NCBI GenBank assembly: GCA_015680685.1 | Contig: MNCI01002869.1 | Span: 346,526-410,525, forward strand | Direction: 5' to 3' | Length of the DNA: 64,000 bases | DNA from: Gnetum montanum | Lineage: Eukaryota; Streptophyta; Gnetopsida; Gnetales; Gnetaceae | Shown here: piece by piece, positions 36,701 through 43,803 of the stretch | Layout: every line of letters starts with the position of its first letter | Numbering within the stretch: the stretch's first letter is position 1 | The notes under the pieces: model-generated | Databases searched by the model: none | Told to the model about the DNA's origin: nothing | What the model saw: only the letters and a program-made list of their open reading frames with translations | Position numbers and translations under genes: made by a program

Positions 36701-38018
36701 TTAAAACAAGAGCAAACGTTTGAATATAAAAAAGAGGAACAACCAGATCTAAAACGAGATTACCTTTCTACCCGGTATATTGAGCCGGGAGGATTTTGAA
36801 ATAAGGTGTGTGCACGGCCAGCCAGAAATAAGGTGTCGTTGATATAGTTAGGCCCCCGCGGCAGCCGGTCCCACACACATGTCAATGGACAGGTAGATTT
36901 CGGACCACCGGGGGGAACACCCTCGGCGACAAGTGGCCCTTCATCAATATCGTCCATAAACATTCTAACACCCTCTGCTGCACCGGGTAACATGGCCTCG
37001 ATGATGCTCCACGCTACATCCTCACCTAGATGGGACCAAATCACAACCCTGAAATGGTCTAATATGAAGGCCAAAAATTTGCAGGCCCCATCCCGAAACC
37101 AGACCCCATTGTTCTCAACGGTTAAGTCTGAGGTCGAATCACCGCCCTCAATGGGACCAAACCATGTCAACACCCCAACTAGCTCAACCACTAGAAGGGG
37201 AGGTTCAACGTCCCTGCAAGCCATTAAAACAACCCCAAAGATTAATCGTACTGAAAACTTCATTTTGAAAAATAGACATTCACGGAAAATTTTGTCTAAC
37301 TGTTACGCTCGGCGTAGAGACAAAGCAGTTACGCTCGGCGTATACGCTGGGCGTAGAGACAAAGCAGTTACACTCGGCGTATATGCTGGGCGTAGAGACA
37401 AAATAGTTACGCTCGGCGTATACGCTAGGCGTAGACACAAAATAGTTACGCTCGGCGTATACGCTGGGCGTAGAGACAAAACAGTTACGCTCGGCGTATA
37501 TGCTGGGCGTAGGGACAAAACAGTTACGCTCGGCATATACGTTGGGCATAGAGACAACAGTTACGCTCGGCGTATACGCTGGGCGTAGAGACAAAACAGT
37601 TACGCTCGGCGTATACGCTGGGCGTAGAGACAAAAAAGTTACGCTCGGCGTATACGCTGGGCGTAGAGACAAAAAACAGTTATGTTCGGCGTATACGCTG
37701 GGCGTAGAGACAAAAACAGTTACGCTCGGCATATACGCTGGGCGTAGAGACAAAATAGCTACGCTCGGCGTATACGCTAGGCATAGAGAAAAATAATTAC
37801 ACTCGGCGTATACGCTCTGCATAGAGAAAAATAATCAACTACAAAAACAGACGCAAAAAATAAACAAAAACAGCATCAAGAGCCTACTTGCTAGAAGATC
37901 CAGGCCATGCGGGAAGACTCGGGCGGGGTAGGCCCTGCAGCATTGCCTCGCTCTCCTCTGCGAACGTCAGCTCTGGCCCTTTCCTTCCTCGGTCGTCGAT
38001 TTCCTTGCCTCTACCCAT
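33597..38018 (-). CDS. Antisense spliced gene of element B: HAD/NIF-like pseudo-phosphatase domain, conserved middle domain and coiled coil
   Basis: Eight exons are predicted: 38018-37888, 37213-36764, 36677-36409, 36318-35306, 35161-34981, 34911-34732, 34644-33860 and 33749-33597. All seven introns start GT and end AG. Phases agree at every joint, and no stop interrupts about 1053 codons. Introns 2-7 are 69-144 nt and T-rich, as is usual in plants. Residues ~44-283 resemble plant FCP1/NIF-type HAD phosphatases (VELVGVL, VVIWSH, NPPGSIY). Residues ~284-621 form an unnamed domain (GVKIIFELSPQFFADLFGVP). Residues ~742-1003 are largely coiled coil. A TATA box is at 38197-38204. C1 has the same gene, decayed. 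What the protein does is unknown, and loss of the key Asp argues against phosphatase activity. Exon 1 and exon 8 are the least certain. Confidence 0.72.
33860..34644 (-). CDS. Antisense gene, exon 7 (coiled coil)
   Basis: Acceptor is CCTATTGATAG and donor is ATG|GTAAGC. The middle is heptad-like and charged (QAKEKEVSELTVERDDLKAR). Then comes KNHKHQYKNSLKEVSIEKRQ, which aligns with C1 4710-4790. Near the end, PTWSDVDKGKALADVDLGL matches C1 (PTWTTDKGKTRVGIDFG). It probably serves dimer formation; that part is inference. Confidence 0.7.
34732..34911 (-). CDS. Antisense gene, exon 6
   Basis: Acceptor is GCTTGACTTAG and donor is ATAG|GTATGA. It encodes acidic and Pro-rich sequence (LEIPPEVPPKVS), then VAEEVIERIEGIHPEI, which resembles the C1 exon at 4049-4169 (MEGIVEDMVDHQAW). 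The C1 donor is at the same place (GTATGT). Confidence 0.65.
34981..35161 (-). CDS. Antisense gene, exon 5
   Basis: Acceptor is ATGATTTGCAG and donor is AATG|GTATGT. It is an acidic linker (PEDEELTDPTGG, DLGAPPTSEEI) matching C1 3738-3958, where DFDNLFDSMQLGDP aligns with MFSNFLTGNLDLGAP. Confidence 0.65.
35306..36318 (-). CDS. Antisense gene, exon 4 (conserved middle domain)
   Basis: Acceptor is TTTGTTTCTACAG and donor is CAAA|GTAAAG. This is the longest exon, 338 codons. MIGIVDSFDRSV..CIKGVKIIFELSPQFFADLF aligns with C1 2720-2870 (MIIIINSYNSDV..LNESLFFDLF), and ALEGIDESL..HTHDSVG aligns with C1 3330-3410. The GVKI..F.LSPQ..ADLFGVP pattern recalls plant domains labelled putative transposon protein or plant mobile domain, but I cannot confirm this without a profile search. 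Confidence 0.68.
36409..36677 (-). CDS. Antisense gene, exon 3 (C-terminal part of HAD-like domain)
   Basis: Acceptor is CCTTTCCATAG and donor is AAAA|GTAAGT. EGAYAGDDGIALARMALEVF resembles the end of plant HAD/NIF phosphatases, where a D-x-x-L-G-P-G-G-x-L-R-x-Y-L stretch is typical. C1 2188-2443 keeps TLEVF..AMLEQLG against ALEVF..AVLAHTSG. Confidence 0.7.
36764..37213 (-). CDS. Antisense gene, exon 2 (HAD/NIF-like domain core)
   Basis: Acceptor is GGCTTGCAG and donor is AAAG|GTAATC. PPLLVVELVGVL stands where plant HAD phosphatases have LLVLDLNGLL. The nucleophile Asp is Glu here, and also Glu in C1 (MELMGIL). ACKFLAFILDHFRVVIWSHL fits the FLxFCFxxFxVGIWSS region. TLFLAGRAHTLFQNPP fits the TLLIDDxPxKALxNPP region, with its Asp pair lost. 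The fold is probably kept and catalysis lost. Confidence 0.72.
37303..37835. repeat. 39-bp tandem array in intron 1 of the antisense gene
   Basis: About 14 units built on gttacgctcggcgtatacgc plus tgggcgtagagacaaaaca. Each carries the near-palindrome ggcgtatacgc also found in the LTRs. The unit length is a multiple of three, which explains the long open frames on both strands. I do not call those genes. Confidence 0.92.
37888..38018 (-). CDS. Antisense gene, exon 1 (predicted start)
   Basis: ATG 38018 (MGRGKEIDDRGRKG) lies about 150 bp after the TATA box. The donor is GCAA|GTAGGC. It ends with two bases of a codon, completed by the first base of exon 2. A longer open frame reaches 38288 but would start upstream of the TATA box. 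No C1 match was found, so this exon rests on phase and promoter position alone. Confidence 0.5.
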
Positions 38019-38033
38019 CTCAGCGTATATGCT

Positions 38034-38150
38034 GTGGTTCCTTTGGTCGGCGTCTACGCTGGGGTTTCGCTCGGCGTCTATGCTGGGGTTTCTCTCGGCA
38101 TCTACGCTGGGGTTTCGCTCGGCGTCTACGCTGGGGTTCGGCCGCAGTTT
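38034..38150. repeat. ~24-bp repeats in the 5' region of the antisense gene
   Basis: Four to five units of ctcggcgtctacgctggggt plus ttcg. They lie between the predicted start of transcription and ATG 38018. On the minus strand they would read as NPSVDAER repeats if translated. Confidence 0.8.
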
Positions 38151-38196
38151 ACACTCACGCTCGGATTGCAAATGACAAATGAAGCCCCTTTTCCCC

Positions 38197-38204
38197 TTTT
38201 TATA
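38197..38204 (-). promoter_or_regulatory. TATA box of the antisense gene
   Basis: The minus strand reads GTGCTATAAAAAGGGG. Transcription from about 38170 would lead into exon 1. Its core TATAAAAAG is the same as in the B LTR (CCCTATAAAAAGCCC). Confidence 0.6.
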
Positions 38205-38365
38205 GCACGCCGACGCCGACGCTGACGCCGACGCCACCGCCGCCCTCCATTTTCCGTGCTTTTTCTTGCTTTTTGCCTTGTTTTTCATGCTTTTTCAGAT
38301 TTGCCTTAAATTTTTGAAAAATACATAAAATTTACATGCATAAACTAAATAAAACACAAAATTTT

Positions 38366-38800
38366 GGCATTAAACTGTCGTTCGTTGCCCGGTAAGGCAT
38401 TAAACTACCGTTCGTTGCCTGGTAAGGCGTTAAATTCCCGTTCGTTGCCCAGTAAGGCGTTAAACTACCGTTCGTTGCCCGGTAAGGCATTGAACTATCG
38501 TTCGTTGCCCGGTAAGGCGTTAAACTGCCGTTCGTTGCCCGGTAAGNACCGTTCGTTGCCCGATAAGGTGTTAAACTGCCGTTCGTTGCCCGATAAGGCA
38601 TTAAACTGACGTTCGTTGCCTGGTAAGGCATTAAACTGCTATTCGTTACCCAGTAAGGCATTAAACTGCCGTTCGTTGCCTGGTAAGGTGTTAAACTGTC
38701 GTTCGTTGTCCGGTAAGGCATTAAACTGTCGTTCGTTGCCCGGTAAGGCATTAAACTACCGTTCGTTGCCCGGTAAGGCATTAAACTGCCGTTTCACTGT
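38366..38800 (+). repeat. 30-bp tandem array (TAAACT motif) before RT in B
   Basis: About 14 units of ggcattaaactgccgttcgt plus tgcccggtaa. The motif CCGGTAAGGCATTAAACT is the B form of the core seen at the other sites. An N at 38547 stands where about ten bases are missing, so the copy number is probably wrong in the assembly. Confidence 0.9.
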
Positions 38801-38830
38801 CACGTTAATCCATTGTCATACATATACACC

Positions 38831-38945
38831 GCTTAACTAAGCCGTTAGTTATTGATGGGTCGCTATCTTATCAGGCTCTCTATTTATTGACAGGAACTAG
38901 CCTAATAGATTGCAAGCGCTTAACTAAGCCGTTAGTTATTGATGG
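38831..38945 (+). repeat. 28-bp direct duplication across the pol start
   Basis: The sequence from gcttaactaag to ttattgatgg occurs exactly at 38831-38858 and again at 38918-38945. The second copy is coding (start of pol). The first lies upstream of the acceptor-like site at 38892-38893. Confidence 0.85.
38882..38893 (+). promoter_or_regulatory. Splice-acceptor-like site before RT
   Basis: ATTTATTGACAG ends at 38893, with pol coding starting at once. A has GTTTATTGGCAG at the same point (18533 on the minus strand). Ogre elements are known to splice out an intron between protease and RT. The matching donor was not identified. Confidence 0.5.
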
Positions 38946-40180
38946 ACCATACGGCGAGGTTGAAAGGAATATCGACATGAATCTCATCCATGCGAGCTCA
39001 TCAACAAAGAACGCGATAATAGCTTCAACACAACAAATAGTTAACGACTATGGGGGTATGACAAAATCCCTCAACATAGAAGCCGAAAATATTACTGAAG
39101 ATCCTCTAACCGAAACTCCCATCACCATGCCTGATGGGGAAATTAAAATTCTAAAATTAAGCACATTACTAGAACCGCGTCTGGCTAGAGATATCGAAAA
39201 TGTGCTTAGGGACAATATGAAAGCGTTTGCTTAGTCCTATACAGACATGCCCGGACTAGATCCTCGTATCATCCAGCACAACATTATCCTTGATCTAAGA
39301 CTAAGGCCAGTGAAACAGAAAGCACGAAAGGTCAAGCCCGAGGTGGCATTAGCAGTTCGTAGTGAGATTACCAAGCTCTACCAAGCTGGTTTCATTAGGG
39401 TTGTTGATTACGCCGAGTGGGTGTCAAACATGGTTATAGTCCCAAAGAAGAACGGAAGTATCCGCCTATGCATTGACTTCCGAGACCTCAACGTAGCAAC
39501 CATAAAAGATGACTTCCCCTTACCTAGCATTGATCAATTAGTTGACTCAACCGCTGGGCATGCCCTGTTATCTTTTATGGATGGGTTCTCGGGATATAAC
39601 CAGATACGTATTAATCCAGAACACCAGCTCCGAACCACTTTTATGACACCTTGGGGAACCTTTTGTTACACGATGATGCCTTTCGGTCTCAAGAACGCTG
39701 GGGCCACATATCAAAGGGCGATGACATACATCTTCAGCGATTACATCTTACATTCGCTCAATGATTACGTGGATGACATAGTGGTTAAATCAAAAACGTC
39801 AGAACAACATGTACAGGATCTTGACTTAGTGTTAAAACGTTGTCTAAAATACGAACTAAGGCTTAACCCAAAGAAATGCGTCTTCGGCGTCAAGACAGGT
39901 AAACTGCTTGGATTCGTAACCTCAGAAGCAGGGATACGGGTAGACCCCGATAAGGTTAAGGCCATTACAAACCTGAAATCACCTAGCAACCTAACCGAAC
40001 TTCGAGGGCTACAAGGTCGATTACAGTTCATCAGGAGGTTCATAGAAAAATTGACAGAAAAACTAACACCTATGAACCACCTACTACGCAAAAATGTCCA
40101 TTTTGAATGGACCCCGCAGTGCCAAGAAGCATTTGACAACATTAAAACGGCACTCGCTCGACTACCCACGGTGTACCCAC
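38894..40180 (+). pseudogene. Element B reverse transcriptase
   Basis: The sequence opens with MTKSLNIEAENITEDP and MPGLDPRIIQHN, then RT blocks in order: WVSNMVIVPKKNGSIRLCID, FMDGFSGYNQIRINPEHQL, FCYTMMPFGLKNAGATYQRA, and the active site YVDDIVVK (39764-39787), then LLGFVTSEAGIRVDPDK and IRRFIEKLTEKLTPM. It copies the RNA into cDNA. A TAG at 39232-39234 (a Trp position in A) breaks it; the rest is open. The polymerase Asp pair is intact. Confidence 0.92.
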
Positions 40181-40902
40181 CCAAAAACGACAAGCCGTTT
40201 TACATCTACCTGGCCACATCAGAATCATCAATCGCGTCTATGCTTTGCCAAAAACAAGATGACGGAACTGAAGTCCCTGTATACTACCTGAGCCATGCAT
40301 TAGTTGCCCACGAAAAAAGATACAATGACGTAGAAAAGTCATGTTTAGCTTTAGTTTTCTCTTTAAAGAAATGGCGACATTATCTTTTCCAAAATCAGGC
40401 TAACATAATTTGCAAAGATAATGTACTCAGAGCTATAACTGGAAATATCTACGAATCAAGCAGGATAGCCCGTTGGAAGGCCATCATAGCTGAGTTTGAC
40501 CTGCGCTACGTGGCACAATCGTCAGTCAAAGGCCAAGCCATAGCAAATCAAATGACTACGTCGCCAACACAAGATCTAGGTACAATAGAACCCGAATTCC
40601 CAGATGAAAATGTAAATGTAATAGATACGGTGCCGGATAACTACGATGCCATTCTAAACTTCGATGGAGCATCCACCTCTCGAGGAGGAAGTGCTGCCGC
40701 TGTAATCACATACCCCTCTGGGGAAATTAAACCTTTTGCTTACCGCTTCAATTTTCATTGTACTAATAACATAGCAGAGTACGAAGGCCTCCTCAGAGGT
40801 CTCGCGGCCGCACTAGCTTCCGACATTACACGGCTTGTAGTCAAAGGGGACTCGCAACTAGTCGTAAACCAAGTCACAGACATCTATACATGTAAAGCAT
40901 AA
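40181..40902 (+). pseudogene. Element B RNase H and second (archaeal-type) RNase H
   Basis: The first RNase H runs to about 40550 (FYIYLATSESSIASMLCQ, KRYNDVEKSCLALVFSLKKW). The second begins near 40650 with LNFDGASTSRGGSAAAVI, then NNIAEYEGLLRGL and VVKGDSQLVVNQV, giving the acidic residues D, E, D. Two RNase H domains are a mark of the Tat/Ogre branch. A TAA at 40900-40902 ends the open stretch early. Confidence 0.88.
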
Positions 40903-42381
40903 CACTTACAACCATACTATGATCTGGCTAAACACCTACTTAAACGATTCGAAAGCGTCGATGTCCAACACGTCTCTAGGAATGACAATACCATTGCAGA
41001 CGCATTAGCAACCTTGGCCTTAAACATATCCCCCAACATGTTTCATGCATTACCAAGCTCCGTAACCAGTTGTGCCGAGCCCGTAACCAATACTCTCAAC
41101 ATGCTACCAATCATGTCTGTCAGTACAACACACGCTAATGAATGGTACGATGACGTAAAGGAATATCTTCTGCACGGCGAAACGCCACAACATTTAACAA
41201 ACGCACAAAAGGACGCAGTACGCAAACGTTCTAGACAATACACACTAATAGGAAACACATTGTGTCGTCGATCCTATGAAGGCATACTGCTAACATGCAT
41301 CAATAGTACCGAAGCCCACATAATTTTTGAACAAGTACACGATGGAATATGCGGGGGACACATTGCACCGAAGGCAATGGCAACCAAAATAAGATGCTTA
41401 GGCTACTATTGGCCACACATGGAGTACGATTGTCTGTCCAAGGTCAAAACATGTAGTACTTGTCAAAAACACAATAATCTAATCCATATCCCACCAAATG
41501 AGTTGCACACGACACAAATCACATGGCCCTTCCAAAAGTGGGGATTGGACCTTATAGGCCCGATAACACCCACATCTTCTGCCAGGCATGGTTTTATCAT
41601 AACGGCAACCGAATATTTCACGAAATGGGTAGAAGCTACGCTCCTTCGAAAAACTACTTCTAAACACGTGTGCCACTTCATCCTCGAAAACATCGTGACC
41701 CGTTTTGGCATTCCCATGACAATCATCACTGACAATGGGCCACAATTTAGCAGTGTTGAGACCAAAATGTTTTGTCATAGTCTAGGGATCAAACATTCGT
41801 TTTCATCCCCTTACTATCCTCAGAGCAATGAGCAGGTGGAAGCAACAAATAAGACAATCATCACAATACTCAAAAGGATGCTTGCCCAAAGCAAACGAAG
41901 ATGGCACGAACAATTGGTGTATGCATTGTGGGCATACCGTACTACACACCGGACCTCGATAGGTAAAACTCTGTACAGTCTTGTTTACGGTTCAGAAGCT
42001 GTGTTACCTTTGGAATTACAGGTACCATCTCTAAGGATTACGCTTTCCAAACTCCTCGATGACGAACAAAACAATGATCTACGCATCATTGACCTGGACT
42101 CGGTGGAGGAGGAGCGCGTACACGCACTCGATCAAATCGAATGGTACCAAAAATAACAGCGACAACGACATCGGCATGACATTCGTAAGCTCCCCATCAA
42201 AGAAGGAGACCTCATGCTTAAAGCTGTTCGAGAACACCCAGATAAATTCTCGGTCAACTAGGAAGGGCCTTACCTGGTCATCAAAGCATTCGACAACGGA
42301 GCTTTCAAGTTAGCTGACATGGATGGAAAAGAATTTGCAAATCCAACCAATCACTTATTCCTGAAACTATTTTATACATAA
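40903..42381 (+). pseudogene. Element B integrase
   Basis: After a short tether (DALATLALNISPNMFHALPS) comes the zinc region (VHDGICGGHIAPKAMATK..TCSTCQKH). The catalytic core has GLDLIGPI (first Asp), TDNGPQFSS (second Asp) and EQVEATNKT (Glu). The end is EGPYLVIKAFDNGAFKLADM, with a final stop at 42379-42381. Breaks are the TAA at 42154 and TAG at 42259. No chromodomain is seen. It would join cDNA to the genome with 5-bp duplications, as at CCTAT. Confidence 0.92.
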
Positions 42382-42404
42382 ATTCGAGCTTAGGTACGTG
42401 TTAG

Positions 42405-42800
42405 TCCTGGAATAACGACTATAAACTGATACCATAGAGAAGTCCTGGAATCACGACTATAAACTGATACCACAGATAAGTCCTGGATTATGACTATAAA
42501 CTGATACCACACACCAAGTCTTGGGTTACAACTTAAAACTGACACCACCATTGTCCTGGTATTATGACAATAAACTAATACCCCACAGTGTCCGTAATGA
42601 CGATAAACTAGCATCCTCCTAGCATGACAGTAAAATGTCACCGTCAGAACCATCAGAGTCCACTAAGACTATAAACTAGCTTGCCTCTGCATGGTCCGCT
42701 AAGAGTTGAAACTGGCAACGTACCGTCCGCCATGACGCTAAACGGGCAATGTCCAACGGGTTACGACACAAAACTAACCCATGATAGTCCGTCAAGACTA
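42405..42800 (+). repeat. TAAACT-motif repeats after integrase in B
   Basis: About ten units of 30-36 bp, first of the form gtcctggaatcacgactata plus aactgatacc, then gtccactaagactataaact and gtccgtcaagactataaact. The A copies lie at 14700-15035. Confidence 0.85.
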
Positions 42801-43790
42801 TAAACTGGCACGTTCGTCTCCGACCCTTCACTCCACAGCCATATTCATTCATCAGAATCATTGCATCCCTCATCGGCACACAATCCCATCAGCGTCGTCG
42901 ACATTCGCACTCACTACTCAGAATCGCCCCAAATATTTTTGTTCACTTGCAGCTGTTTAAGGCTAAGCTCATTTATTCACTAATGATTTTCTTGTCTTCT
43001 TGGAGTTATGTTTGCAGGATGACGCTCAGAATTTCTCGTACGAGAGTGCATTTCATCATAGGCAGCAAGATGAAGTAATGTCCATTAATCCACCTAGCAA
43101 GACTAAATCAAACCGTTAACCCGTACATTTCCATTCCCCGAAAACTCACTATTCTGCTCACCAAACTATTGCACACTGCAAAACATTACAGTAGTCGCAA
43201 CACACAAAACACAATATTCCCACATGAGTACAAGAGCAATTCCCACAAAAAAAAAAAAACAGGACCCTTGGCACTTCCCATACAAGCCCCAGGCGGGATG
43301 GCATCGGTCTTGAAAATAGGTACTCATGTCAAAAGCAATCAAGAAATGCCCTGTTGCATGGTTTTGGCATGTCGCTTACAGTTTCCCCAAAGAAGGTTGC
43401 TATTCCTCCAAAGAATGCAAAACATCACCCCGTAGCTTTGGCATTGACAACAAGTGCTCTTGAACACTAACCAAGAGCACTGTTCCGCCAAAGGACGCAC
43501 ATCGCATGCCTAAATTCCAAGTCTGCCAAACAAGGGCTATCGACGAGGACTAGCACGCCGCACACCTGAGCATCCCATTTCCCCAGCATAATCCCTAGGG
43601 TAGTCGCCAATCCCTGTAATCCCTTCTCTCCTATCAGCTACCAATCTCACCTTTTTCAATCCCATACACTGTTAAACACGGTACGATGACGTCTAGTCAA
43701 GTGACAAAGGATAGAGCTTTTATCAAGATGCTTGTGGTGTTTTGCGCTTCTTTGTCGACGCTTCTCAAGTCGATTCCTCCAAGCGTCAAC
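42801..43790 (+). other. 3' untranslated region of element B
   Basis: No coding region is supported. The part 43265-43440 is similar to the A 3' region (cacttcccatacaagcc). A poly(A) run of 13 lies at 43247-43259. An acceptor-like ttatgtttgcag ends at 43018. Confidence 0.5.
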
Positions 43791-43803
43791 AAAGAGGGGC
43801 CAA
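43791..43803 (+). other. Polypurine tract of element B
   Basis: AAAGAGGGGCCAA abuts the 3' LTR start TGAAACACC. A has AAAGAGGGACCAA. Confidence 0.85.

Noticed and set aside
37280-37822. 180-codon open frame on the minus strand, and matching long frames on the plus strand (36992-37588, 37500-37796)
   Set aside because: They are translations of the 39-bp array. A unit divisible by three with no stop stays open in several frames.
38332-38781. 149-codon frame on the minus strand and two plus-strand frames
   Set aside because: They come from the 30-bp array, with an N inside. No independent sign of coding.
38366-38800. Regular 30-bp repeats that might suggest a CRISPR array
   Set aside because: The units are head-to-tail with no unique spacers, and the DNA is a plant retrotransposon.
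41463-41778. Minus-strand frames opposite integrase
   Set aside because: Shadows of the conserved integrase core, without their own signals.
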